Positions 36,896 through 48,880 of a stretch of DNA of 64,000 nucleotides are shown one piece after another. This DNA comes from Channallabes apus (lineage: Eukaryota > Chordata > Actinopteri > Siluriformes > Clariidae): NCBI GenBank assembly GCA_030522415.1, contig CM060121.1, positions 6,502,476 through 6,566,475 of the forward strand. Direction: 5' to 3'. The notes under the pieces were generated by a model, which did no database searches, was not told where the DNA came from, and saw only the letters and a list, made by a program, of their open reading frames with translations. The stretch's first letter is position 1. The number at the start of each line of letters is the position of its first letter. A program made the position numbers and the translations under genes.

Positions 36896-36999
36896 GATAG
36901 ATAGATTATCCTACATAGTGTTAGATTTTATACGTAGGTCATTCAATGCTCTTTTATTACTATACAGTAAGTATATAAAAAACTTGTACAGTAAGATAA

Positions 37000-39600
37000 C
37001 ATAAGTAAGATATTAATAAAAGGTGACCATTATTTTGATTTGGGTTATAATTAGTAAATAATACGCTTTGCTTCGGTAATGTGTTCTAGAAACTTTTAAG
37101 TAATAATTCTAGGAATGAACTAGTGCATATTTATAATTTCCATGACACATTCAATGTCTGGTTCTTTCTCTCTCTCTCTCGTACACCTCGTACACAGACT
37201 AAGGGAATCCTGCGGTAGTGTAATGATTTCACCACCAGTCAGAAAATGGAAACCCTGAATGAACACACACACAGACACACACTAAACTCTGGATCTCCTC
37301 ATGTCAGTGACTCCAAACTTAGAGGTTAAACTTAGAGTAGGCTTAAGTACTGACACATGGAAAGGATTCCGCATGACTCCACTATTTACCTTTATTGTAC
37401 AGTACCATTGTATGATTCATATATGATTGTATGATTGTACATAGCAGTATGATTCATATAGGCTACTTCATACAGGTGATGACTCACTTGGTTTCCCTTT
37501 TTCAGCTCCATTAATAGAATAAGAAGTAAAAATCCACTAACAAGGAGCTTTGATTCGAGCACTTACAAGAAATAATTGGTTTAAGGAAGTGCTCTTGTAA
37601 GACAGCACTCATTGATGGGTTGATTTGGTACTGTAAGTCTCTAATTCTGTAAAGCTACTCTTGGGCAGAACAGTGGTCTTATTTCTTTAAAGTTGTTTTA
37701 AGACAAAACGTAATCTTTATCTGATCTTAATTCTGTAAATCAGATTTATCCTGATCAGACGTAATTCCTTTATTAATTCATTAATTTCATTCATTTAACT
37801 TAATTTCATTAATTTCATTCAACTTAATTTATTTCAACTTAATTTATTCAATTAAGTGCTTTTTAAGTTTAATTTATTCAATTTATTTTATTTTTAAGTT
37901 TGGACTTAAATTTTTTAATAATTAAAATTTTTTAAAATAATTTTTAAGTTATTTTTAAGTTCTTAAGCTTTTTAAGTTTAATTTATTCAATTAAGTGCTT
38001 AATTTATTCAATTAAGTGAAATTTATTAATTTAATTCAACTTAATTTCATTAATTTTATTCATTCAACTTAATTATTTTATTAATTCATTAATTTCATTA
38101 ATTCTTTTATTAATTAATTCTTTTATTAATTCTTTTATTAATTCATTACTTAATTCATCCTGATCAGACTTAATTCCGTAAATCTACTCTTGGGCAGAAC
38201 AGTGGTCTTATTCGTTTAAAGTTGTTTTAAGACAAAACGTAATCTTTATCTGATCTATGTTTTAAACTTCTCAACTGTAATCACTCACTGATTACGGAAC
38301 AGGGAGTGTATTTGGTTGCTAAGGAAAACGTACAACTTACTGTAAACAAGCAATTTTACTTATTTGTATTAATAAGTTAGGCAGGGAGTTCTGCTGTACA
38401 GAAAGACAGACAGACATGTATATGGGTTTCAACCTGAAATAATAATATCACTGATTACGTTAAAGCCGATCAGCTTATTTCTAGCTTTAACTTTTAACTA
38501 TTTAAAAAATATTTTTTAAATAGTCGTATTTAAATAGGTAATATCCAATATCCTATGAAGTCCCCATCAGCCCATGAAAGCTGCGTAAAGAAAAAAAGAA
38601 AAAATAGAGTGAGTGAGAAATACTTACTAAGATAAAAGATTACATATACTGTAGATCATCATTTGTTAAAAAAACAAATCTCTCCTTTTATACCAAAATC
38701 GCTACACTGAGGAGCAGCTTATTGCAATCCTTTTGCAATTTTTGTAGAAGCCTTACCTCATCCACACAATTAAACTTTTAACCAAGTCATCAAAGAGTTC
38801 CTAACGAAGTGACTCAAATTCAGGCGTCCATGAAAATGTGGGTTAGAGATTAAAGGAATGAAAGAGACATCCACCTCCATCTGCAAAATCCATTCCATCC
38901 CCTCATCATGCCCATGTGTTAGTCAGAAAATGACTCCCCAGTGGCGCAGACCTCAGACATCATCTAAAACAGATGGCGAACTGAAGCGCATGGTAAAATG
39001 ACACATATGGCATAGTTATGAGACTTCTAATGTGAGTAAGAAATACCTGAGGCAATACCGCTACCTGATCTAGAACAGTGGTAGAAGTTCACAGAGTTCT
39101 GCTGATGGCCAAAAATAAAGCTGAGTCATCTCTAATGAGACACGGATCTTATGTGGCTGTGCTATTCTAAGGAAGATGAGTCTGCAACCAAGCCGACCTT
39201 CTCGGTCTGCTCCCAAGCCTGAAACTATGCATACTTTAAAATGAACACACAGTTTTCCATGGACAAATAAGTCCTTATTGTCTGGCAGCTGTGAAAATGA
39301 TATCATCCTTAAAGAAGGACTGAGGCAATAGCAAAAAACAGGCTTTTTAAACATTAAATACCATAAACCATGCCCAATAAAACCTTAAAATGTCATATTT
39401 GTTTATTGTAGAAAAAACAACAGGCATTCAAGTCAAACCAGGACTTCTTGCGTGTGAAGGTGTAAAATTGATTGATATTTACAGAACACTTCGAGCATAA
39501 GCACATGATGATGAGACTCTTCTTCACAATAAAACATTTGAATGATGCAAATGTTTTAAAGAAGGCCACATGTCTGTGAAGTACTAGATCACTCATGTTC
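37000..39600. other. Intergenic sequence, no gene supported
   Basis: AT-rich with the local duplication at 37640-38260. No transposase, SINE or coding signature was recognised elsewhere. Confidence 0.5.
37640..38260. repeat. Local direct duplication (about 85 bp) flanking an AT-rich low-complexity tract
   Basis: The segment beginning CTACTCTTGGGCAGAACAGT is at 37655 and again at 38183, near-identical through GACAAAACGTAATCTTTATC. Between them are about 440 bp of TTAATT/ATTCA low-complexity sequence. Confidence 0.85.
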
Positions 39601-39603
39601 ACT

Positions 39604-39768
39604 CTCACTCATTCTCACCACCGCTTATCCTGTACAGAGTCGCCTGGGGGCCTGGAGCCTGTGCCAGGAAACTCAGGCCACGAGGTGGGGTACACCCTGG
39701 TCAGGCTGTAAGCACACACTCACCAACACAGGGAGGCCATAGTTCTAACTACTACATCACTGTGCCAT
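39604..39768 (-). repeat. SINE, reverse, shortened
   Basis: Starts with the tail complement (CCGCTTATCCTGTACAGAGTCG), then GGGTACACCCTGGTCAGGC, and ends CTACTACATCACTGTGCC. It lies directly left of Tc1 copy 1. Confidence 0.7.
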
Positions 39769-39776
39769 AAGCTATA

Positions 39777-41381
39777 CAGTGGTGTGAAAAACTATTTGCC
39801 CCCTTCCTGATTTCTTATTCTTTTGCATGTTTATTCTTAAATGTTTCTGCTCATCAAAAACCGTAAACTATTAGTCAAAGATAACATAATTGAACACAAA
39901 ATGCAGTTTTTAAATGAAGGTTTACGTTATTAAGAGAGAAAAAAAACTCTAAATCTACATGGCCCTGTGTGAAAAAGTGATTGCCCCCCTTGTTAAAAAA
40001 TAACTTAACTGTGGTTTATCACACCTGAGTTCAATTTCTGTAGTCACCCCCAGGCCTGATTACTGCCACACCTGTTTCAATCAAGAAATCACTTAAATAG
40101 GAGCTACCTGACACAGAGAAGTAGACTAAAAGGACCTCAAAAGCTAGACATCATGCCAAGATCCAAAGAAATTCAGGAACAAATGAGAACAAAAGTAATT
40201 GAGATCTATCAGTCTGGTAAAGGTTATAAAGCCATTTCTAAAGCTTTGGGACTCCAGCGAACCACAGTGAGAGCCATTATCCACAAATGGCAAAAACATG
40301 GAACAGTGGTGAACCTTCCCAGGAGTGGCTGGCCGACCAAAATTACCCCAAGAGCGCAGAGACAACTCATCCGAGAGGCCACAAAAGACCCCAGGACAAC
40401 ATCTAAAGAACTGCAGGCCTCACTTGCCTCAATTAAGGTCAGCGTTCACGACTCCACCATAAGAAAGAGACTGGGCAAAAACGGCCTGCATGGCAGATTT
40501 CCAAGGCGCAAACCACTTGTAAGCAAAAAGAACATTAAGGCTCGTCTCAATTTTGCTAAAAAACATCTCAATGATTGCCAAGACTTTTGGGAAGATACCT
40601 TGTGGACCGTCGAGACAAAAATTGAACTTTTTGGAAGGTGCGTGTCCCGTTACATCTGGCATAAAAGTAACACAGCATTTCAGAAAAAGAACATCATACC
40701 AACAGTAAAATATGGTGGTGGTAGTGTGATGGTCTGGGGTTGTTTTGCTGCTTCAGGACCTGGAAGGCTTGCTGTGATAGATGGAACCATGAATTCTACT
40801 GTCTACCAAAAAATCCTGAAGGAGAATGTCCGGCCATCTGTTCGTCAACTCAAGCTGAAGCGATCTTGGGTGCTGCAGCAGGACAATGACCCAAAACACA
40901 CCAGCAAATCCACCTCTGAATGGCTGAAGAAAAACAAAATGAAGACTTTGGAGTGGCCGAGTCAAAGTCCTGACCTGAATCCTATTGAGATGTTGTGGCA
41001 TGACCTTAAAAAGGCGGTTCATGCTAGAAAACCCTCAAATAAAGCTGAATTACAAGATGAGTGGGCCAAAATTCCTCCAGAGCGCTGTAAAAGACTCGTT
41101 GCAAGTTATCGCAAACGCTTGATTGCAGTTATTGCTGCTAAGGGTGGCCCAACCAGTTATTAGGTTCAGGGGGCAATTACTTTTTCACACAGGGCCATGT
41201 AGGTTTGGATTTTTTTCCTCCCTAAATAATAAAACCCCTCATTTAAAAACTGCATTTTGTGTTTACTTGTGTTATCTTTGACTAATAGTTAAATGTGTTT
41301 GATGATCAGAAACATTTTGTGTGACAAACATGCAAAAGAATAAGAAATCAGGAGGGGGGCAAATAGTTTTTCACACCACTG
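39777..41381 (+). mobile_element. Tc1-type DNA transposon, copy 1 (1,605 bp)
   Basis: Flanked by TA on both sides (39775-39776, 41382-41383). The long inverted termini start CAGTGGTGTGAAAAACTATT, and an inner direct repeat (CCCTGTGTGAAAAAGTGATT, about 39964) resembles the outer one, i.e. an IR/DR arrangement as in Sleeping Beauty-like elements. It contains a single transposase frame. The left terminus has lost a few bases (TTTGTCACAC region) compared with copy 2. Confidence 0.95.
40153..41163 (+). CDS. Tc1-family transposase, full length (336 aa) but catalytic Asp replaced by Val
   Basis: The N-terminal half carries paired helix-turn-helix DNA-binding motifs (about residues 1-115), with a basic GRPT-hook-like stretch (SGWPTK, about 58-63). 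The catalytic core is DD34E: residue 153 lies in LWTVETK where the family has LWTDETK, Asp244 in QQDNDPKH and Glu279 in NPIEMLW, exactly 34 residues apart. The codon at 40609-40611 is GTC against GAC in copy 2, a single A-to-T change that should abolish catalysis. A four-codon in-frame deletion is also present near residue 301 relative to copy 2. The frame is otherwise unbroken, so the copy is young. Confidence 0.9.
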   Translation: MPRSKEIQEQMRTKVIEIYQSGKGYKAISKALGLQRTTVRAIIHKWQKHGTVVNLPRSGWPTKITPRAQRQLIREATKDPRTTSKELQASLASIKVSVHDSTIRKRLGKNGLHGRFPRRKPLVSKKNIKARLNFAKKHLNDCQDFWEDTLWTVETKIELFGRCVSRYIWHKSNTAFQKKNIIPTVKYGGGSVMVWGCFAASGPGRLAVIDGTMNSTVYQKILKENVRPSVRQLKLKRSWVLQQDNDPKHTSKSTSEWLKKNKMKTLEWPSQSPDLNPIEMLWHDLKKAVHARKPSNKAELQDEWAKIPPERCKRLVASYRKRLIAVIAAKGGPTSY

Positions 41382-42432
41382 TATTTCAGATTTTTGTATT
41401 TCTTAATTAATCCTGAAATGCATCTCTGGATATCAGGATTAAGCTCTAAATTAAATAATCACTTTTTATGTCAGGATTCAATTTAATTAAACAAAAAGGC
41501 AGTTTGAAATCATAACAGAAATCAGAATTAGAAATTTATAATCAAATCTAAATTAGATTAGAAAATTAGAAATATAATAGGAATGTATTTTTTTACAAAG
41601 CTACTTAAGGCGACATGGTTCTTTTTTTGTTAAATAGTTGTGGCCACAAATTACACATCCAAGCCATGAGTTAACATTCTAGGAATCTGCTGCAACTTCA
41701 CCCATGACAGTATTGCACCCATGACTTTTGGTGTTTTAAAATGAGTCAGATTGAGAAATTAATTGATTAAACCACCGGAAGTTTAGCATGAAAATTATGA
41801 TTTAGAATTATTACAATATTCTACTATAAATTTGAACTTCATAAAGCTACAGTGGAGGTGCAGGCACTGGGACATGGATATATCATTATCTTGCATCATC
41901 TTCAGCAAAGTATTTAACACTGTTAAAACTCAAGCAGCTTATACTGTATACTGTACGTGCTGGCAACACAGCATAGGTTAATGATGATAAACAATGCCAG
42001 TGTGTTATAAACTACTGTATGTGTTTGGGTTCGGCTTTTTGGTTAGGTAGAACAACAGTTATCATTATTTTTATAAAGTTAAAATTTGACCACTACTGGA
42101 ATTTTGGAATGACAGCACAAAAATTAAGAACTCACATTATTATTATTTGGTTATAGAAACAACCGAAAAAAAAAGAAGAAAAAAAACCATGTGATCATGT
42201 GTATCTGTGCTATTTCTTTGCTTACGTGACCCATCTATTAATTAATTAATTAATTAATTTATTTATTTATGCTCAGTCATGTTTGGGTAGGTGGTTAGAA
42301 TGAAACAAAATTCTGTTCATCATATTGCCTATTTTGTGCTGAATAAAAGGACAAAACATAAATAAGCGTATATTGCGCAATCCTGAGCCCGATATATATT
42401 TTTTATATCTTTCGGCTGTTCCCTTTCACAAC

Positions 42433-43085
42433 CCTGGTGGTGAGGAAGGTGAAGAGGACAAAGGCAGAACAGAGGACAAAGTGGTGGTAGTTTTCATGAA
42501 GAAGCTGAAAGGAGGGTCGGGAGATGCTTTCAGTTGAATGGACAACTACAGCTAATGTGATCAGAGACATGGGTAGGAGAGTACTTGGTGTATCAGAAAA
42601 GGTGAACGTGGACAAGGAGACTTGGTGGTGGAACGAGGAAGTCCAGAAGTGTATACAGAGAAAAGGGTTAACTAAGAAGTAGAAGTGAGAGGACTGAAGA
42701 GAGGAGACAGGAGTACATGGAGATGCAGCGTAAGGTGAAGGTAGAGGCGGCAAAGGACAATCAAAGAGCATATGAGGACTTGTCTGCTAGGCTTCATAGT
42801 AAAGAAGGTGAGGTGGATCTGTACAGGTTGGCGAGTGATGGAAACGTACTGACAGGTGCCAGGAGGGTGATGGGAAGATAGAAGTACTCTGAAGAGTTGA
42901 TGAATGAGAAAAATGAAAGGGAACGAAGTGTAGAAGACGTGATTGTTGTGGAGCAGGAAGGAGAGGACGGCGCTGAAAAGGATAAAGAGTGGGAAAGCAA
43001 TTGGTCCTGCGGAGGTATAGAGAGCTTAGAAGAGGTGGCAGTGGAGTTTCTGACCAGTCTATTTAATATGATTTTGAAAAGTGAG
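42433..43085 (+). pseudogene. RTE-type LINE ORF2 fragment
   Basis: Broken frames read WWNEEVQKCIQRKR-like, then EEVDLYRLASD-like and LEEVAVEFLTSLFNMILKSE, the linker between endonuclease and reverse transcriptase in RTE-clade LINEs. Only this segment is present, with stops and frameshifts. Confidence 0.7.
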
Positions 43086-43128
43086 AGGAACATGTTTTAA
43101 AAGAATAATAAAAATAATAATAACAGCC

Positions 43129-43332
43129 CAAGAAATTCAGTTGACTTCAATTAAATTTTATTTATATGGCGATTTTAACAATTGACATTGTAAGTTTATA
43201 TGAAATGTGAATGTGTATGAATCAAAATGATAAAATTGTTCATGATGAGCAAGCCGAGGACGACGGCGACAGTGACAAGGAAACTCTCTGAGAAGGCAGG
43301 AGGAAGAAACCTTCAGAGGAACCAGACTCAAC
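43129..43332 (+). repeat. Dispersed repeat fragment (GAGGAAGAAACCTT family)
   Basis: Contains AATTAAATTTTATTTATATGGCG and GGAGGAAGAAACCTTCAGAG...CCAGACTC, a motif common in fish dispersed repeats. An opposite-strand copy lies at 47925-48300. Confidence 0.6.
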
Positions 43333-43333
43333 A

Positions 43334-43611
43334 GAATATGGCAATGTGCTGCATTTAGAAAGATTGAGACAGAGTGTGTTCTACATGCTTGTTTCTTTCA
43401 TTTTGTTTGCACGCACAGTAGGTTGCTTATATGTGTCATAATTTCACCTTATGTGATTAATCAATTAATTTGAGTAAAATTGTTTAGAGTCTTCCTACAT
43501 TAAAGAACTTGCTTTAAAAAATCTATATCGTTAAATTGAAGGTAATTCTAAGCAACAATTTTTTTTTTTTATATTTTTTTGTTAGTAATACATACTAGCT
43601 ATATACAGGTA

Positions 43612-43648
<37 letters not shown>

Positions 43649-43666
43649 ACAGGTAAGGACTAAATG
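43334..43666. repeat. Duplicated block A, left part
   Basis: Direct duplicate of 49489-49797. Begins at GAATATGGCAATGTGCTG. An (AT)n expansion at about 43612-43646 is absent from block B. Continuity to the right part is broken only by Tc1 copy 2. Confidence 0.9.
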
Positions 43667-43668
43667 TA

Positions 43669-45277
43669 CAGTGGTGTGAAAAACTATTTGCCCCCCTCCT
43701 GATTTCTTATTCTTTTGCATGTTTGTCACACAAAATGTTTCTGATCATCAAACACATTTAACTATTAGTCAAAGATAACACAAGTAAACACAAAATGCAG
43801 TTTTTAAATGAGGGGTTTTATTATTTAGGGAGAAAGAAAATCCAAACCTACATGGCCCTGTGTGAAAAAGTAATTGCCCCCTGAACCAAATAACTGGTTG
43901 GGCCACCCTTAGCAGAAATAACTGCAATCAAGCGTTTGCGATAACTTGCAACGAGTCTTTTACAGCACTCTGGAGGAATTTTGGCTCACTCATCTTTGCA
44001 GAATTGTTGTAATTCATGTTTTCTAGCATGAACCGCCTTTTTAAGGTCATGCCACAACATCTCAATAGGATTCAGGTCAGGACTTTGACTAGGCCACTCC
44101 AAAGTCTTCATTTTGTTTTTCTTCAGCCATTCAGAGGTGGATTTGCTGGTGTGTTTTGGGTCATTGTCCTGCTGCAGCACCCAAGATCGCTTCAGCTTGA
44201 GTTGACGAACAGATGGCCGGACATTCTCCTTCAGGATTTTTTGGTAGACAGTAGAATTCATGGTTCCATCTATCACAGCAAGCCTTCCAGGTCCTGAAGC
44301 AGCAAAACAACCCCAAACCATCACACTACCACCACCATATTTTACTGTTGGTATGATGTTCTTTTTCTGAAATGCTGTGTTACTTTTACGCCAGATATAA
44401 CGGGACACGCACCTTCCAAAAAGTTCAACTTTTGTCTCGTCGGTCCACAAGGTATTTTCCCAAAAGTCTTGGCAATCATTGAGATGTTTTTTAGCAAAAT
44501 TGAGACGAGCCTTAATGTTCTTTTTGCTTAAAAGTGGTTTGCGCCTTGGAAATCTGCCATGCAGGCCGTTTTTGCCCAGTCTCTTTCTTATGGTGGAGTC
44601 GTGAACACTGACCTTAATTGAGGCAAGTGAGGCCTGCAGTTCTTTAGATGTTGTCCTGGGGTCTTTTGTGGCCTCTCGGATGAGTTGTCTCTGCGCTCTT
44701 GGGGTAATTTTGGTCGGCCGGCCACTCCTGGGAAGGTTCACCACTGTTCCATGTTTTTGCCATTTGTGGATAATGGCTCTCACTGTGGTTCGCTGGAGTC
44801 CCAAAGCTTTAGAAATGGCTTTATAACCTTTACCAGACTGATAGATCTCAATTACTTTTGTTCTCATTTGTTCCTGAATTTCTTTGGATCTTGGCATGAT
44901 GTCTAGCGTTTGAGGTGCTTTTGGTCTACTTCTCTGCGTCAGGTAGCTCCTATTTAAGTGATTTCTTGATTGAAACAGGTGTGGCAGTAATCAGGCCTGG
45001 GGGTGATTACAGAAATTGAACTCAGGTGTGATAAACCACAGTTAAGTTATTTTTTAACAAGGGGGGCAATCACTTTTTCACACAGGGCCATGTAGATTTG
45101 GAGGTTTTTTTTCTCCCTTAATAACGTAAACCTTCATTTAAAAACTGCATTTTGTGTTCAATTATGTTATCTTTGACTAATAGTTAACGGTTTTTGATGA
45201 GCAGAAACATTTAAGTGTGACAAACATGCAAAAGAATAAGAAATCAGGAAGGGGGCAAATAGTTTTTCACACCACTG
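43669..45277 (-). mobile_element. Tc1-type DNA transposon, copy 2, inverted relative to copy 1 (1,609 bp)
   Basis: Same family as the element at 39777-41381. Flanked by TA duplications at 43667-43668 and 45278-45279. The unoccupied counterpart of its insertion site is visible at 49798-49799 in a duplicated block. Both terminal inverted repeats are present. With copy 1 it forms a 1.6-kb inverted repeat with a spacer of about 2.3 kb. Confidence 0.95.
43986..44897 (-). pseudogene. Tc1-family transposase with premature stop (303 codons)
   Basis: Near-identical to the copy at 40153-41163 up to residue 293, with an intact catalytic triad (Asp153 in LWTDETK, Asp244, Glu279). It ends early at 43986-43988, where a Trp codon TGG has become TGA; the family homology continues beyond, to about 43890, and the normal stop there has also changed. 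A 12-nt in-frame deletion precedes it (HARKHELQ). The last roughly 30 residues are lost, so function is doubtful. DNA binding and most of the catalytic core would still be made. Confidence 0.88.
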
Positions 45278-45279
45278 TA

Positions 45280-46110
45280 GTTACCATAGGTACTGAATGT
45301 TAGATACAACCACATGTGCACTCCCAGTTACAGCTACACTGCCTTTAATAACATTTTGTCATGTTACAACCACAAACGTAAATGTATTTTATTGGGATTT
45401 TATGTGATAGACCAACATAAAGTGGCATATAGTTGTAAAGTGAAAGGAAATTTTTTTTAACAAATTAAAATCTGAAAAGTGTGATGTGCATTTGTATTCA
45501 GCCCTCAATTGCCTTCAGTCACCAAATTAGTAAATAGTCCACCTGTATGGAATTTAATCTCCATATAAATATAGATGTTCTGTGAAGCACTCAGTGGTTT
45601 GTTAGAGAACATTAGTGAACTAGCAGCAAGACAAGGGACACACCAGACAGGTCAGGGATAAAGTCGTGGAGAAGTTTAAAGCAGGGTTCGATTATAAAAA
45701 ATTGTTTTTCAAGCTTTGAATATCTCACAGAGCACTGTTCAATCCATCATTCAAAAATAGAAAGATGTGGTAAAACTGCAAAAAAACATGGCTGTCCACC
45801 TAAACTGACAGGCCTGGCAGAACATGGAGAACATTAATAAGAGAAGCAGCCAAGAGGCCAGTGGTAACTCTGGAGGAGATGCAGAGATCCACAGCTCAGG
45901 TTGGAGAATCTGTCCATAGGACAACTATTAGCCATGGACTCCACAAATCTGACCTTTATGATAGAGTGACAAGAAGAAAGTAATTATTGAAAGAAAGCCA
46001 TAAGAAGTCCTGTTTGCCGTTTCACATTGCCTGTTGCGAACTGTCAACAGGACTTTCATTCAGCAAGTTCAAGGGGTATGAATACTTTTGCAAAGTCAGA
46101 ACAAAATTTT
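45280..46110. repeat. Duplicated block A, right part, mainly an old Tc1-like relic
   Basis: Continues the block after the Tc1 insertion. From about 45345 it is a degraded Tc1-like element (start TTTTGTCATGTTACAACCAC; end near GGTATGAATACTTTTGCAAA) with many frame breaks. Homology to block B ends near 46073. Block B lacks about 75 bp and 38 bp that are present here. Confidence 0.8.
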
Positions 46111-47639
46111 TTGGAATCTTCCTTATTGTTTAATGACTTATAAACACTGAGGATACTCTTACTGGTTTGTCAAAGGGAGGTAAGTGGATTCATTGAACAG
46201 GGAACCCATCTTCATTTAGGTGAAAACGGATAGCAGGGATTGATCTGCATCATACTGTGTGAGACTGGAAGTTCAGTTTAACAGACGATCTGTTAATCTA
46301 ATGTTAAAGAAATAATGGATAAAATGCTCTGGGTTTTAAGGCGCAACTACGAGTAACTTTCCAGAACTCATTAATTTACACAAACATCAGTTTTGTGGCT
46401 TAGATATATTTTTTCATGTCAGTATAGAAATATTATAAAATAACCAATATTACAAAATACCATGTAAGATTCTTTGTAAAATATTTAATTTTGTAGAAAA
46501 AAATTATTGCGCCTATGCGCTTCCACTAAACCTGTCTGTCCTTAAGCAGAATATTTTCACGTTATAAATCTTACCATTTCAAAAACAAAGTCATGGAGAA
46601 ATATAAGGAAGTATGAAGTTCTCGAAAAAAAATATTATCTTCAGTAACATGAGGAAAGCCTATATTATTGCTTCATATTGTAATCTGAAGACTTTCCCAG
46701 CTCTCTTTATTTTCTCTTTTTCAGTACAAACGATACATAAATATTAACCAGTACTTCTTATCACTCTGATAAAATCAGTCAGGCAGTTTATAAATATTAA
46801 CACACCAAGTTTAAACCATCATCTAAGACTGATATTGTGTAACTCACCATGGTGAAGTCTATTTTTCTTGCTTTTGGAGGAGCTGTTTTTGTTTTGGATC
46901 AGATAGCAGGTGATGCATGGGGACTCAAATAATTTTCCCACAGACGTTTGTTCAGTTCACCAAACACACGCTTACCAGAACACTTCCTGTCACACAGGAA
47001 CTGATAGTACTGTTCAATTCTATCACTGACAGGGTGGATATATTATCTTATTCGTTAAGGTCCTCGTTTTCACACAGTGCTGTCAAACACACACACACTT
47101 TTGACCTAAGGTCATTGTGAGGACCTTTTGCTGCTGTAATTATTAACGCAGCTATTTCATGCTATGCTACACATGAATATGACCATAACCATAAGATGTA
47201 GACTAAAGGTAATGTGTTGGATTGTAATTTATTTATGTTTCATATAATCTGCATTTTTGTTAAAAACAAGAGTGTTTCTTATGGGGACCAGTCAAATGTC
47301 CCAAGATCAAAATTGTCAGATATTTCCATCCTTGTGAGGAGTTCATCTTAATCAATTACACAATTTCGAAAGCAGTGTAAAATGTACGTTATGTAATCAG
47401 AATAAGTACTTTTTCTTTTAAATCCAAAACAAAAATAAAACAAGTTATTCTATTTTGAGAATGTTTATTTTTACATTTTATATTGTTTCTATATTTGATG
47501 AAAATCAAGATAGTATGGTAAATTTGCTTTTATTGATAACTTGAAAAATTGCATTAACTACAACAGGAGTTTTGTACAGTACCCGGTCTTTTAATATACT
47601 GTAATATAATAGTAAATTATTCTTTGTAGTGGCACCAAC
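46111..47639. other. Intergenic sequence, no gene supported
   Basis: AT-rich unique or decayed sequence. A 27-codon open frame with a strong CACCATGG context begins at about 46850 but has no recognised homology. Confidence 0.45.
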
Positions 47640-48880
47640 GGTTTGGTTATAAGTGGATGTACAAGTCTACACATCCCTGTTAATATTCCATGTGTTTTAT
47701 TAGAAAAAAAGAAACCCACAATATATCACGTAAGAGTGAATTTTCTACCTTCAATGTAATAAGCAACCAACAATTCAAGCAGAAAAACACAGAAATGTTT
47801 TAAGCATCCCTTCATTAACACTTTCTAAAAGCACATTTTGCTTGTAATTCAGAACACAGTATAATTATTATTATTATTTTGTTTTTTTTACAGATTTTTC
47901 CTTATATGAGTTTACTAATTTGCCAGTTTAATTCCACTGTGTTTTGCATAAATGCTCTAGATCTATCAAATTCTATGGGGTCTCCTGTACAGATGCCTTT
48001 TCAAGTCATTCCAAAGGTTTTTGAAAATGTTTTCAGTAGATCTGTTACTCCTGCTGCTCGTTATCACTCAAATGAGGATGGGTTCACTGTTGAGTCTGGT
48101 TCCTCTCAAGGTTTCTTCCTATTGCCATCTCAGGGAGTTTTGACATGCTACCATCACTTCCGCATCAGGGACAATCTGATCATTTTGATTGATACATATA
48201 TTCTTATATTTCATACACATTTTCCAATTTTCTTTTGGTTCTGTACAGCTGATTTGCGACAATGACAATTGTTAAAAGCGCTATGTAAATAAAATTTTTA
48301 TGAATTAAATCTGTGGTCTGACCAGGCCATTACAAAACCTGATCTTATAAAGTCACTCCTTTGTCCACTTGCAGTCATGTTGTGAATCGTTATTGTGCTG
48401 GAATGTGAAAATTTTCATCCTCCTTAGTTGTCTAACAGAAGCCTGCAAGTGCTAAAATAGTTTGGTATTTGGAGCTATCCATGATTTATTCTATCTTCCA
48501 TGGCATGATGCTGCCACTACCATGCTTTACCATGGGTATGGTATTCTTTGGATAATAAGCTGTCTTGATTTTTAAGTTCTACTTCAGTCTCATCAGATCA
48601 TAACACATTCTGTCATGTGGTTAATGGATGATTTAGCCACCCTAACCGTTGTAGCACTGTCAAGAGAAGAATACGAAAGATTGTTTTCACAAGCAGTTAG
48701 GGACCAAGGCTTCTTTACAATATTACTTCTACTATTTGGATGTTTTCATAGGTCTCTTGGAAGTCTCTCTCTGATACGTTTTTATCCTGCTTTTTTTAAT
48801 TTTTGGAGGAACATCCTGTTCTTGGTAATGTCACTGTGGTGTCCAATTTTCTCCACTTAAAAGTATTAATTGTTGCACTT
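47640..48880 (-). pseudogene. Old Tc1-like element relic, interrupted
   Basis: The left part (47650-47924) resembles a Tc1-like terminus (ACAAGTCTACACATCCCTG). The right part (from about 48305) reads on the - strand as decayed transposase, including a stretch around 48490-48560 corresponding to the conserved VKHGGGS..-type segment. It is split by the repeat at 47925-48300. Heavily decayed. Confidence 0.5.
47925..48300 (-). repeat. Dispersed repeat, same family as 43129-43332, inserted in a Tc1 relic
   Basis: Carries GAGTCTGGTTCCTCTCAAGG, the complement of the motif in the other copy, and ends AGCGCTATGTAAATAAAATT, a tail resembling fish non-LTR-derived repeats. Confidence 0.6.

Noticed and set aside
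40144..41022. Reverse frames (73-89 codons) over Tc1 copy 1, with mirror frames over copy 2
   Set aside because: Antisense shadows of the transposase, duplicated because the element is duplicated.
47879..48265. 128-codon + strand frame
   Set aside because: Lies within the reverse copy of the dispersed GAGGAAGAAACCTT-type repeat; chance frame.
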